A stretch of DNA of 64,000 nt from contig JAPONQ010000028.1 in assembly GCA_026713865.1 (NCBI GenBank), positions 23,492-87,491 on the forward strand. The letters run 5' to 3'. The first letter of the stretch is position 1, and each line of letters opens with the position of its first letter. The notes beneath the pieces were generated by a model, which made no database searches, was not told the DNA's origin, and saw nothing but the letters and a program-made list of their open reading frames with translations. Positions 34,172 through 43,173 of this stretch are shown here, in pieces. The position numbers and the translations under genes are program-made. Origin of the DNA: Chloroflexota bacterium. GTDB lineage: Bacteria; Chloroflexota; Dehalococcoidia; UBA2979.

Positions 34172-36657
34172 TCGGGCGCTCCACGATCGCCATGGCCGGG
34201 GGCCTGCTCGCCGAGGTTGTGCCGCCGCGGCGGCTCGAGGAGGGCGAGCGTGCCGCGCGTGACTTCTTCGCCACGCTCGCGGGGGGCGAGGTGCTCGGCC
34301 TTCAGGTCGTGATCACCGCGGCCGGCCCGCGCTTCCTGCTGCGCGCCGGCTCGGAGGGCGCCCTGGAGCGGGCGCTCTCGCAGCTCGGCGCCGCCTACCC
34401 GCAGGTGGGCGTGGAGCGCCTCGACGCCGCGGGGCGCCCCGACCTCGACCCCGCTCGCTGCGGCCCAGCGGAAGAGGCGGCCTCGCTCTCGCTCGCTCCG
34501 CGCGGCGACGCGGCGCTCCCGCTGCTGCGCAACGGGAGGGGGGAGGAGTCGCCGCTCGCGGTGGCGCTGGCGGCGGCCCCGCTGCGCTGCGGCGAGCGCG
34601 TGCTGATGGAGCTCGAGATCGCCTCCGCGCCGGCCCGCGCGGCGGCGCGCCTGCGCGCACGCGCGCGGCCTCGGGTCGCACCCGCGCGCGAGGAATCACC
34701 CGGCTCCGTCGCCGACGCCGCCAGGCTCGTGATCCCGCTCGCCGCCGTGGCGGGCGGCCTGCGCCTCTACCTCTGGTACCAGGCGGGCGAGATCCTGCCG
34801 CTCGTGCTCTCCGGCGCCGGCATGCTCGGCGGGGGCGTCCTGCTTGCGCTCGCGGTGCGGGCCCTGAGCGCCCGCTCGGCCCCGCTGGCCCCCGCCCTCG
34901 CCGAGCGCAAGCTCGCGGGTCCGCTCTTCCGCGCCTCGCTGCGCGTGACCGCTATAGGCCCGAGCGGCAGCGGGCGCGCCCGCCTTCCGGCGCTGGCGCG
35001 GCAGGTGGCGGAGGCGCTCTCCGCCCTCGACGATCCCGCGGGGGGCGGCCTGCGTCCGGGCGCCCGGAGCCGCCGGCTGCTGCTGAGCGCCGAAGAGGCG
35101 GCCGCTCTCTGGCACCTTCCGACGGCGGGAGAGGGAGCAGACGGGGCGCGGCGCATGCGCGCGCGCCGGCTCCCGCCCCCGCCCGGGCACGCGCTGCGCG
35201 GCACCCGAGTCGGCACGGCGACCGCAGGCGGCCCCGGTGAGGAGGGCCCGGGCGGCGTCTTCCTCCCCGCGCCCCTCCTCCACCGGAACCAGCTCGTCGT
35301 CGCCAAGACCCGCCGCGGGAAGTCGACGCTGCTCGCCCACCTGGCGCGCGGGGTGATGGAGCGCGCGCTCGACGAGGAGCGGGCCGCCTCGCTGGTCGTC
35401 GTGGATCCGCATCGCGATCTCGCTGAGGCCGTGCTCGACTCGGTCCCGCCGCAGCTCGCCGGGGACACCGTCTACCTCGACATGGCGCACCGCGAGCGTC
35501 CGGTCGGGCTCAACCTGCTCGACGTCGGGCTCTTCCCCGACCGCGACCTGGCGACCGAGCACGTCGTCACCGTGATGAGCCGAATCTGGCCCGAGAGCTG
35601 GGGTCCCCGCATGGAGGGGGCGCTGCGCAGCTCGGTCGCGACGCTGATGGAGCTGAACCGCGCGCTCCCGCGCGATTGCCAGCACACGCTGCTCGACGTC
35701 GCGCCGTTGCTCGCGGACGTCGAGTACCGCGAAGCGATTCTGGAGCAGCTCGACGACGCGGTGCTCCAGTCGTGGTGGAAGAACAACTTCAACCGCCTGA
35801 ACAAGACGCTCCAGCAGCAGGTGGCGACCCCGGTCACGAACAAGATCGGCCGCTTCGTCGTGGCCGAGTCCTCGCGCCTCCTGCTCGGGCAGGCGCGCTC
35901 GACCATCGATCCCCGCGTGGCGCTCCGCGAGCGCTCCGTGCTCGTCATCAACACCGCGTCGGGCGCGCTGGGCGAGGGCGCCTCGGCGCTCATCGGGGCG
36001 ACCTGGCTCAACCTGCTGGGGTTGATGGTGGAGGAGCAGGCGGTGCTCCCGCCCGAAGAGCGACGCCGCGTGGTGGTGCTCGTCGACGAGTCGAGCACGC
36101 TCGCCGCCGTCGACTACCGCCGCATGCTCTCCGAGCTCGTTAAGTACGGGGCGAGCTTCGTGCTCGTCACGCAGGGTCTGGCGATGCTCGACGCCGTCGA
36201 CCGCCAGCTCGCGCCGTCGATCCTCTCCAACATCGACGGCCTCACCGTCTTCCAGGTGAGCGCGGAGGACGCCCGACGGCTCGCCCCCGAGCTCGGCGGC
36301 GCCCTCGACGTCGAGGACCTCACCGGGCTCGACGACTACGAGTGCTACGCGCGGTGGTGGGACGGCCGGACGCGCCCGCGGGCCTTCTCCTTCCGGGTCG
36401 ACCCGCCGCCGCGCGGCCGGGCCGCCGCCCGCTCGCAGGTGGCCGAGCGCTCCGCCGCCCGCTTCGGGCGGGCGCGGGAGGAGGTCGCGGCGGAGATCGC
36501 CCGCGCGCTCGGGGCGCCGGGGCGCGCGGTGCGGCGTGCCCTCCCGCCTCCCGTCACGGTCGCCCCGGAGGGCGTCGACCCGCTCGGGCCGGGCGACGGC
36601 GGGGCCGAGGTCGACGGGGAAGGGCCCGCGCCGGCGCCGTGGGAGCGCGGCGGGTGA
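34168..36657 (+). CDS. TraG/VirD4-like conjugation ATPase
   Basis: 829 residues from ATG 34168. Two membrane helices lie near residues 190-230 (LVIPLAAVAGGLRLYLWYQA and the following ILPLVLSGAGML). The motor has a P-loop with a variant spacing, 'VVAKTRRGKSTLLAHL' near residues 377-392, Walker B 'SLVVVDPHRDLAE' near 408, and a second VVVLVDESSTL near 635 followed by ASFVLVTQGLAMLDAV. This is the layout of TraG/VirD4/TraD-type DNA pumps with a C-terminal TraM-binding-like region. It would move DNA through a type IV secretion channel; no channel genes are in the window. Its stop overlaps the next gene (GTGA). Confidence 0.88.
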   Translation: MIGRSTIAMAGGLLAEVVPPRRLEEGERAARDFFATLAGGEVLGLQVVITAAGPRFLLRAGSEGALERALSQLGAAYPQVGVERLDAAGRPDLDPARCGPAEEAASLSLAPRGDAALPLLRNGRGEESPLAVALAAAPLRCGERVLMELEIASAPARAAARLRARARPRVAPAREESPGSVADAARLVIPLAAVAGGLRLYLWYQAGEILPLVLSGAGMLGGGVLLALAVRALSARSAPLAPALAERKLAGPLFRASLRVTAIGPSGSGRARLPALARQVAEALSALDDPAGGGLRPGARSRRLLLSAEEAAALWHLPTAGEGADGARRMRARRLPPPPGHALRGTRVGTATAGGPGEEGPGGVFLPAPLLHRNQLVVAKTRRGKSTLLAHLARGVMERALDEERAASLVVVDPHRDLAEAVLDSVPPQLAGDTVYLDMAHRERPVGLNLLDVGLFPDRDLATEHVVTVMSRIWPESWGPRMEGALRSSVATLMELNRALPRDCQHTLLDVAPLLADVEYREAILEQLDDAVLQSWWKNNFNRLNKTLQQQVATPVTNKIGRFVVAESSRLLLGQARSTIDPRVALRERSVLVINTASGALGEGASALIGATWLNLLGLMVEEQAVLPPEERRRVVVLVDESSTLAAVDYRRMLSELVKYGASFVLVTQGLAMLDAVDRQLAPSILSNIDGLTVFQVSAEDARRLAPELGGALDVEDLTGLDDYECYARWWDGRTRPRAFSFRVDPPPRGRAAARSQVAERSAARFGRAREEVAAEIARALGAPGRAVRRALPPPVTVAPEGVDPLGPGDGGAEVDGEGPAPAPWERGG

Positions 36658-38684
36658 GGGCCACGCCCCCCGGGGCGCAGGTGCTGCTGCGCGCGCTCGA
36701 GTGCGTCGCGCGCCTCCCGCTGCTGGGCGACCGTGAGCTCGGGCAGCTTCTGGGCGTCAGCGAGCACGAGGCGCTCTCCCTGCGCCGGGAGCTGGAGCGG
36801 CTCGGGTGGGTGGAGTGGGTGATGCCGGACTCGGCCCAGATCCAGCCGCGGCGCCGGGCGTTCCTGCGGCCGGAGGCCGTGCCGGAGCTCGCGGCGCTGC
36901 TGGGGCGGCCCCCAGGGGAGATCACGGCGCGCCTCGCCGTCAGGCGTTCCGACGTCCTGGCCGGGATCGCGGCGATGGAGGCGGCGGTAGGGGTCAACGC
37001 GCTGCTGGTGGGGCTCGCCCGCGAGAGCGGCTGGCGCGGGGCGGCGCTCGCCGACGGCCGCCGCCTCCCGGCGGACCGGCGCGATCTTCCCCGCGCCGGC
37101 GGGGCGGGCCCGGGGGAGCCCGGGCGGCGCCCCTCCGCACGGGACTTCTGGTACCCGGGCGGCGTCGCCGCCTACGGCTGCCTCCGGTGGGGCGGCCGCG
37201 TCGCCCCCTTCTTCGTGGCGTGGGACCGCGCCGGCACGCCCGCCTGGCAGCGGCGGAACCTGCTCCGGGGCTGGGCCCGCTTCCGCTTCAGCGAGAATCC
37301 CTGGGGCCCCGGCGGCCTTCCGCCCGTCGTGATCGCCGCCGCGGGCGGCGCCGAGCTCGCGCAGTGGCGAGACGCGGCGAGGTGGCGCGAGTCGCGGGCG
37401 GGCGAGCCGCTCCCGCTGGTGCGGGCGACGGTGCCGGAGCTCGCCTCCGCCGGCCCGGGCGGCGCGATCTGGCGCACGCCGTCGGACCCCCGGCGCGCCC
37501 CCCTCGCCCGGCGCCTGGGCTGGCGGCTCCGCGGGTCGCTCCCGCCCGCGTCCCGGCCCGCCGCCTGGCCGGCCGGGACGGCGGCGCTGCCGCGGCGCGA
37601 GGCTGCCGCCTCGCCGCCGCTCCGCAGCCGCGTCCGCCTGCTGGGGCGCCGGCGCCTGGGCGCCCGCTCCCGCCGCGAGCGCATCGCTCTCGTCTCGCTC
37701 GCGACCGATCGGGAGGAGAAGCGCCTGGTCGAGTACGTGGGGCGCAACCCCCTGCTCGACGAGGCGCAGCTGGCGGCGCTGCTGGATCTCCCGCGGGCGG
37801 CGACGCGCCGCCGCCTCGATAGGCTGCTCCGGCTCGGGGTGATCGCGCCGCTGTCGCGCCGCGCCGCCGGCGACGACGGCGGCGAGCCGCCTCCGCGCTT
37901 CCTGCTCTCGACGGCGGGCCTGCGCTGGCTCGCCGCCCGCGACCGCGTGCCGTTCTCCGTCTACGCTTGCTACGGCGCCGCGATCGCCCTCTCGGACGGC
38001 GGGACGCGGCCCACGCGGCCCTCGCGCGCCTACCGCGACTTCGAGCACACGCTGGGCCTGAACCGCGCCCTGGTCCGCTTCGCCGTCGACGCGCGGGCGA
38101 CGGGCGCGCGGTTGCAGGCGTGGCATCCGGACGCGGCCTCGGAGCGGCGGTTCGTGCTCGCCGACGGTCGCAGCGCCCGCATCTGCCCGGACGGCGCCGG
38201 CGTGCTGGTGCGCGGCCCGGAGACCTGCTCCTTCCTGCTCGAGTACGACCGCGGAACGCTCGACGTCGGCCGCTACCGGCAGAAGCTCTTGGGCTACCGG
38301 GCCTACTTCTCACAGGAGGGGTGGCGGGCCGACTTCCCGAGCCGGCCGCTGCTCCTCTTCGCCTGCGCCCGCTACCGGGGGGATGAGATCGTGGTGCGCG
38401 CGGCCGAACGGTGGAGCCCCGGACGGGAGCTGCTGCTCGCGCCCGAGTGGCGCTACGAGAGCGGCCGGGACGGCGGGATCCTGGGGCCCGTCTGGCGCCG
38501 GAAGCCGGGCCCCGAGCTCGACGGCACGCTCTTCCAGTGGAACGCGGTGCTGGGCGGGCGGGGCGGAGACGCTTCCGGCGGCGAATCGCCCCCACCGATG
38601 CGGGCACCCGTTTCCGCAGGGTCCGCACACCGGCGCCGGTCGGCCGGGTCCGGGAAGCGATCAAGGCCGGAGCGGAGTGGTTGA
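36654..38684 (+). CDS. Replication-relaxation family protein
   Basis: 676 residues from GTG 36654, overlapping the ATPase stop by four bases. An N-terminal winged helix (LLRALECVARLPLLGDRELG then QLLGVSEHEAL) is repeated near residue 360 ('EYVGRNPLLDEAQLAALLDL'). The C-terminal domain (about 440-640) has the family hallmark 'FLLEYDRGTLDVGRYRQKL' with FRFAVDAR-like and LLLFAC strands, typical of Rep-relaxation proteins on conjugative elements of actinobacteria and Chloroflexota. It is probably the DNA-nicking or mobilisation partner of the ATPase (family inference; the nuclease role is not proven). The last 40 residues are a low-complexity basic tail. Confidence 0.82.
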   Translation: MRATPPGAQVLLRALECVARLPLLGDRELGQLLGVSEHEALSLRRELERLGWVEWVMPDSAQIQPRRRAFLRPEAVPELAALLGRPPGEITARLAVRRSDVLAGIAAMEAAVGVNALLVGLARESGWRGAALADGRRLPADRRDLPRAGGAGPGEPGRRPSARDFWYPGGVAAYGCLRWGGRVAPFFVAWDRAGTPAWQRRNLLRGWARFRFSENPWGPGGLPPVVIAAAGGAELAQWRDAARWRESRAGEPLPLVRATVPELASAGPGGAIWRTPSDPRRAPLARRLGWRLRGSLPPASRPAAWPAGTAALPRREAAASPPLRSRVRLLGRRRLGARSRRERIALVSLATDREEKRLVEYVGRNPLLDEAQLAALLDLPRAATRRRLDRLLRLGVIAPLSRRAAGDDGGEPPPRFLLSTAGLRWLAARDRVPFSVYACYGAAIALSDGGTRPTRPSRAYRDFEHTLGLNRALVRFAVDARATGARLQAWHPDAASERRFVLADGRSARICPDGAGVLVRGPETCSFLLEYDRGTLDVGRYRQKLLGYRAYFSQEGWRADFPSRPLLLFACARYRGDEIVVRAAERWSPGRELLLAPEWRYESGRDGGILGPVWRRKPGPELDGTLFQWNAVLGGRGGDASGGESPPPMRAPVSAGSAHRRRSAGSGKRSRPERSG

Positions 38685-38937
38685 TTCCCACTCCGGTCGA
38701 CGTGGTCCGGGGACGACGAGGACCCCTCGGAGCGGCGGGACGTGCCGGCGGCGCGTGTCGCAACCATCGAGGTCCACGTGCCGCAACCCCGGCTGACGGT
38801 GACGACGGTGCCCGCCCCGCCGCCGCCGTCCGCGATTGCATTGACGCGACCCACGCGCGCTGATACCAAGCTGCCGTGCCGGTCCGGCCGGGCGGAGGCC
38901 ACGCAGGGGGTGGATCGGATGTCGTGGCGACGGGCGG

Positions 38938-40308
38938 ATGCTGCGTTCTGGTTGGCGGCCGCAGGGTGAGCGGGAGCCTCCGGCCGGACGGCTCTCCGCA
39001 GTGATCGGCGGACGGGCGAAGGCCCCCGCCGCGCGAGCGCGCGCCGGCCGCGCCGGCGGTGCGCGCGACCCCGGGCTCGCCAGGCTCATCGGGAGGCCGG
39101 GCGTCGCGCTGGCCCTGGCGGCAGGCGTCGCGTTGCTGGCGGGGGCGTTCGCGGCCTGCGGCGACGGCCGGGAGGCCACGCCGCTCACGGTCGGGGTGAT
39201 GCTCGTCAACAGCGAGACGCAGACCGAGACGGCCCGCGACCGGCTGCGCGCCTTCGAACTCGCCGTCACGCACGTGAACGCCGCCGGCGGCGTCTTCGGC
39301 CGCCCGGTCGAGTTCTCCGAGGGGGACACCCTCCACCCGGAGGCGGAGGCGCGCCGCCTGATCGAGGACGAGGGTGTGCACGCCATCGTCGGTCCCAACG
39401 CCAGCGCGGACTCGCTCCTGGTGGTCGGGGTCGCCGCGCCGGCCGGCATCCCTGTGGTGAGCCCCTCGGCCTCCTCTCCCCTGCTCACGCCGAACGAGGA
39501 CCGCGACCTCTTCTTCCGCACCGCCCTCTCCGATGTCGCCCAGGGGCCCGTGCTGGCTCAGCTCACGCGCGAGCGGGGCTTCGACAGCGTGGGCGTGATC
39601 TACCGCGACGACGCCTGGGGCCGCGGCCTGGCAGAGGCCTTCCGGCAGGCCTGGACGGGGGACGCGGTGCTCGTCGCCTCCCCGGCCGAGCTCCGCGAGA
39701 GCTACCTCGACCTGCTCGAGGAGAGCGCGCGCAGCGGCGCGCAGGCGCTCGTCCTGCTCACCTTCTGGCCCGAGGCCGAGGTCATTCTCCCCGAGGCGCT
39801 GGCGAGCGGCCTCTACGACCACTTCGTCTTCGGCGACGCGCTCAGGCGGGCGGAGCTCGCCTCCGCCGTGGGCGCAGGCGCACTCGCCGGCATGCACGGG
39901 ACCGCGAGCGGCCCCTCGCACGACAGCCCGTCGACCGTGGCTTGGGACGCGGCGTTCCGCGACGAGTACGGCGAGGGCACGGAGGCGAGCTACGTGAAGG
40001 AGACCTACGACGCGGCCGTCGCCCTGATGCTCGCCGCGGAGGCCGCGGGCGCGGCCGACGGGCTCGCCATCCGCGATGAGTTGCGCGGCGTCGGGAGCGC
40101 CCCGGGGGAGCGGATCCGCCCCGGGCGGGAGGGCGTCGCCCGCGCCCTGGACATCATCCGGGAGGGCGGGGAGGTCGACTACGAGGGCGCCGCCAACTCC
40201 GTCGACTGGGACGCGAACGGCGACCTCACGCGTGGGTACATCGGCATCTGGCGGTTCACCCGGGATGGCCGGATCGAGGACGTGGAGACGATCCCGTACG
40301 AGCGCTGA
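38938..40308 (+). CDS. Periplasmic-binding-protein lipoprotein, branched-chain amino acid type (Peripla_BP_6)
   Basis: 456 residues from ATG 38938; GTG 39001 gives a shorter n-region and is equally plausible. The signal ends in a lipobox (LLAGAFAAC, Cys74). The mature domain starts TPLTVGVMLVNSETQTE and has 'ELAVTHVNAAGGVFGRPVEF', AIVGPNASADSLLV, IPVVSPSASSPLLT, GFDSVGVIYRDDAWGRGLAE and SYVKETYDAAVALMLAAEAA, which is the LivJ-type type I binding-protein fold. It binds a small solute outside the membrane. No livHMGF transporter genes are adjacent, so it is an orphan receptor or serves a distant transporter. Confidence 0.9.
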   Translation: MLRSGWRPQGEREPPAGRLSAVIGGRAKAPAARARAGRAGGARDPGLARLIGRPGVALALAAGVALLAGAFAACGDGREATPLTVGVMLVNSETQTETARDRLRAFELAVTHVNAAGGVFGRPVEFSEGDTLHPEAEARRLIEDEGVHAIVGPNASADSLLVVGVAAPAGIPVVSPSASSPLLTPNEDRDLFFRTALSDVAQGPVLAQLTRERGFDSVGVIYRDDAWGRGLAEAFRQAWTGDAVLVASPAELRESYLDLLEESARSGAQALVLLTFWPEAEVILPEALASGLYDHFVFGDALRRAELASAVGAGALAGMHGTASGPSHDSPSTVAWDAAFRDEYGEGTEASYVKETYDAAVALMLAAEAAGAADGLAIRDELRGVGSAPGERIRPGREGVARALDIIREGGEVDYEGAANSVDWDANGDLTRGYIGIWRFTRDGRIEDVETIPYER

Positions 40309-40317
40309 CCGGCCGGC

Positions 40318-40333
40318 CCCGCCCCGGGGCGGG
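40318..40333. terminator. GC palindrome after the binding-protein gene
   Basis: CCCGCCCCGGGGCGGG is a perfect 16-base palindrome ten bases after the stop codon. It has no loop bases of its own and no T-tract, so terminator function is only likely by position. The remaining 300 bases before the next gene show no other feature. Confidence 0.35.
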
Positions 40334-40639
40334 CGGACGGGATCGGCGCCGGCGGTACGCACTCCCTCGATCGCGCCGTCGCGCCGCCGCCCTCCGATCT
40401 GTGGTAGGAGTCGGGGCGACCGGTTCCCGGTCCGCCTCCGAAGGCCGCGCCGTTCGCGGGCGGCGGGAGCGGCCGGTTCGGGCACCGCGACGAGGCCGCG
40501 GCCCCCAGGACCCGCCGGGCAGGACTCCCGGGGGGCGGGGCAATGCGGCAGCGGGTGAGCCGGGAGGCCAAAGGCGACCTCCCGCCTCCGGGGACGGTCG
40601 CGGGGCGATCGGCCGCCGACGCGAGAGGGGACCCTGCAG

Positions 40640-42106
40640 ATGACGAGCAGCAGCCGGGGCGGGGACCGCTCGCAACCACGCGATCTCGCGATGGCGCCCG
40701 ACGAGATGCTGGATCTCGCGCGCCGGGCGGCGGAGCTGCTGGTGGAGCGCGACGGGAACCTGGCGGCGGGAGACGCCTGGGACGGTGAGTTCGGCGAGGG
40801 CCTCGCGCCCCTGCTCATGGAGGAGCCGCCGGAGGGGGGCCGGCCCGCGCAGGAGGTGCTGGAGCGGGCGGCGCGCGAGATCCTCCCCTACGCCGCGCGG
40901 CTCGATCACCCGCGCTCCTTCGGGTTCATCCCGACGTCGCCCACCTGGCCGGGCGTCGTCGCCGACTTCATGGCGGCCGGGTACACCATCAACGGGGCGA
41001 CCTGGCTGACGGCCAGCGGCCCGAGCCAGGTCGAGCTGGCAGTGATCGACTGGTTCCGGCGCTGGCTCGGCTATCCCGAGGGCGCGGTCGGACTCTTCAC
41101 GAGCGGGGGCTCGGCGGCCAGCGTCGACGCCTTCGTGGCGGCGCGGGAAGCGGCCGGTCACCCGGAGCGCGCCACGGTGTACATGAGCGATCAGACGCAC
41201 ATCGCGGTCAGGCGCGCCGCCATGGTGATCGGCGTGAGGCCGGAGTGCACGCGAATCGTCCCGAGTGATCAGGACTTCCGTCTGGACATGGAAGCGCTGA
41301 GGCGCGCGGTGGCCGAGGACCGCGCCGCGGGCTTCCACCCCATCGTCGTCTCGGCAAACGCGGGAGCGGGGAGCACCGGGGCCATCGATCCCCTCGAGGC
41401 GATGGCGGACTACTGCGAGTCGGAGGGGATCTGGCTGCACGCGGACGCGGCGTACGGCGGCTTCGCGGCGGTAACCGAGGAGGGGCGGGGGCTGCTGCGC
41501 GGGATCGAGCGGGCCGACTCCATCGGGCTGGATCCGCACAAGTGGTTCTTCCAGCCGTACGAGGCCGGATGCCTGCTGGTCAGGGACGGGAGCAAGCTTG
41601 AGGACGCGTTCGCGATCCGGCCCGACATCCTCCAGGACACGATCTGGGGGGCGAACCATCCGAACTTCACCGATCGCGGGCTCCAGATCAGCCGCTCGTT
41701 CCGGGCCCTCAAGGTCTGGATGTCCGTCCAGGTCTTCGGGATGGCGGCGTTCCGGCGGGCCATATCGAAGGGCGTGGAACTGGCCGCCCGGGCCCAGGAG
41801 CACGTCCTCTCGAGCCCGCTTCTGGAGCACCTGAGCCCCGGGTCGCTGGGAGTCGTCTGCTTCCGGGTAAACCCGGCGGACGCCGAGGTGGACGAAACCA
41901 CCCTGGAGAGGGTCAACAGGACCGTGCTCGCCCGCGTCTTCTGGGAAGATCCCGCGCTGATGTCCTCGACGGTGCTCAAGGGGACCTTCGCGCTCCGGCT
42001 CTGCATCCTCAACCACACGACCGCCTGGGACGACGTGCGCGAGACCCTGGAAACCATCGAGCGGTTCGGGCGCGAGGCGCTCGCCGCGGAGGCCGCTCCT
42101 CAGTGA
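40640..42106 (+). CDS. PLP-dependent group II decarboxylase (aromatic L-amino acid decarboxylase type)
   Basis: 488 residues from ATG 40640 with GAGGGG upstream. The PLP lysine is Lys301 in 'SIGLDPHKWFFQPYEAGCLL'; Asp269 (LHADAAYGGF) contacts the pyridine nitrogen and His187 (YMSDQTHIAV) stacks on the ring. The opening 'DHPRSFGFIPTSPTWPGVVA' and TSGGSAASVDAF also match the family. The reaction would be decarboxylation of an aromatic (Phe/Tyr/Trp/DOPA) amino acid; some relatives are aromatic aldehyde synthases, and substrate choice cannot be read here. It stands alone. Confidence 0.92.
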   Translation: MTSSSRGGDRSQPRDLAMAPDEMLDLARRAAELLVERDGNLAAGDAWDGEFGEGLAPLLMEEPPEGGRPAQEVLERAAREILPYAARLDHPRSFGFIPTSPTWPGVVADFMAAGYTINGATWLTASGPSQVELAVIDWFRRWLGYPEGAVGLFTSGGSAASVDAFVAAREAAGHPERATVYMSDQTHIAVRRAAMVIGVRPECTRIVPSDQDFRLDMEALRRAVAEDRAAGFHPIVVSANAGAGSTGAIDPLEAMADYCESEGIWLHADAAYGGFAAVTEEGRGLLRGIERADSIGLDPHKWFFQPYEAGCLLVRDGSKLEDAFAIRPDILQDTIWGANHPNFTDRGLQISRSFRALKVWMSVQVFGMAAFRRAISKGVELAARAQEHVLSSPLLEHLSPGSLGVVCFRVNPADAEVDETTLERVNRTVLARVFWEDPALMSSTVLKGTFALRLCILNHTTAWDDVRETLETIERFGREALAAEAAPQ

Positions 42107-42189
42107 ACGGACCGTGCACCGCTCGCGGGGACGACCGCGCCCCAGCCTGAGGTGGGCCGGCGGGGGACACGCCGCGCGCCGCGCCCTCC

Positions 42190-42285
42190 TCAGACGAGGA
42201 GCACCGTGACGCCGCCGAGCGCCAGGAACGGCCCGTACGGGAGCCGCGCCCCCGTCCCCGCCCTCCCGGAGGGGAGCAGGGGCTC
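42190..42285 (-). pseudogene. C-terminal scrap of a prepilin peptidase
   Basis: Reading minus strand, the last 21 codons before TGA give TGARLPYGPFLALGGVTVLLV, the very characteristic end of type IV prepilin peptidases (PYGPFLALG), quoted here as two parts: TGARLPYGPFLA and LGGVTVLLV. Nothing upstream belongs to the gene; about 70 bases away a dispersed repeat begins. Confidence 0.6.
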
Positions 42286-42356
42286 CAACCCCGCTCAGCC
42301 GTGCCCCGCACCGGCCGCGATCACGGCACCGCGCCTCATCCGACCGGTGCCGCCCC

Positions 42357-42668
42357 GCGGTCGATCCGGTGGCCCCTTCTCGACGACTGCGGCGCGCACG
42401 CCAGGGGCGCCGTCACCCTCTGCGACCCGCGACCGCTCCGGCTCCGCGCCACACCTCACGGAGGCTCCCTCCGCATGCGCCGGCATCTCGATGCTCTCCC
42501 AGAAGCCCATACGCTGCGTCTCACCGGACGGTTCCCTTCCACCCGGCGCGGGCGACGATCGGCGGCCGCTGGCGGACCGCGGCCCCGCGGGTCTCGCTGC
42601 GGCTCGGCCGCCCCCGCCTGCGACCCGCAGTCCCGGTCCCGACGACGCTCCCCCCCGGTCCTGAGCCG
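42357..42668. repeat. 312-bp dispersed repeat, copy A
   Basis: Base for base this matches 50746-51058 with roughly one mismatch in ten and a few single-base indels. Both copies start at GCGGTCGATCCGGT and end at GGTCCTGAGCCG. No terminal inverted repeats or long conserved frame are visible. Confidence 0.9.
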
Positions 42669-42694
42669 TCTACCGTGATCTCCCTCCCAGACCC

Positions 42695-42769
42695 GCCGAG
42701 GGGGTGGAGGCCGACTGGACCTGGAGGGAGGCGTTCGACACCTACCTGGCCGGGCTGACGTTCCCGTAG
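42695..42769 (+). pseudogene. C-terminal scrap of a peptidase-MA-like protein
   Basis: A short frame reads VEADWTWREAFDTYLAGLTFP and stops at TAG 42767-42769 (split as VEADWTWREAF and DTYLAGLTFP). WREAF plus a terminal aromatic helix is how the gluzincin-like domains in this window end (compare WREAFEAAFGL). The preceding domain is gone. Confidence 0.4.
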
Positions 42770-42818
42770 CCCGCCGCGGCCGGCGGATCCCGCGCGGCCC
42801 CCCCCCGACGGGCCGGGC

Positions 42819-43121
42819 TCAGGCACGACGAGGGCGCGGCTCTCGAGGCCGCGCGAGTCGAATCGGCTCCGGCACGGCCGGCCGCCGTTCACGGCCGCGG
42901 TCGCGCTTCAGGATGTAGGCGACGAAGGCGCCGACGTGAGTGGCGTAGAGCGCGGTGACGTGTCGCTTCGTGGCGCAGGCCTCGAGCTCCTCGACGCTTC
43001 CGCCCGCGTAGGTCAGCAGGCCGAAGCCGGCGGTGACGGCGCCCCCGAGGCAGTCCGGGGCGGGGACCTCCCCGCTCCTCTCCGAGTTGGGTGGACGTCC
43101 CGGGCCCTGGCAGGACGGCAT
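42819..43121 (-). pseudogene. Fragment of a surface protein C-terminal domain
   Basis: A 100-codon frame from ATG 43121 contains DCLGGAVTAGFGLLTYAGGS, VEELEACATKRHVTALYATH and VGAFVAYIL. This matches the last domain of the propeller protein encoded at 59603-62626 (CLRGAVAAGFSLVNYEGGTV, ELAACAERRHITALYATEDG, AFVPYVLGAP). Here the domain breaks off after YIL into an unrelated Arg/Pro-rich tail and lacks the propeller. It is most likely a relic, though a short expressed protein cannot be excluded. Confidence 0.6.
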
Positions 43122-43173
43122 CGCTTCGGATGTACAGTGATCCCCGCCGGAACACGTGGACGGAGATGGCGCG

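Noticed and set aside
37288..40818. 1176-codon minus-strand open frame
   Set aside because: It covers parts of two well-supported plus-strand genes and the gap between them and reads as low-complexity Arg/Pro/Ala sequence with no family motif.
42295..42510. 71-codon minus-strand frame inside repeat copy A (GAEPERSRVAEGDGAPG)
   Set aside because: The similar peptide in copy B is broken by frameshift, so the shared sequence is conserved as DNA, not as protein.
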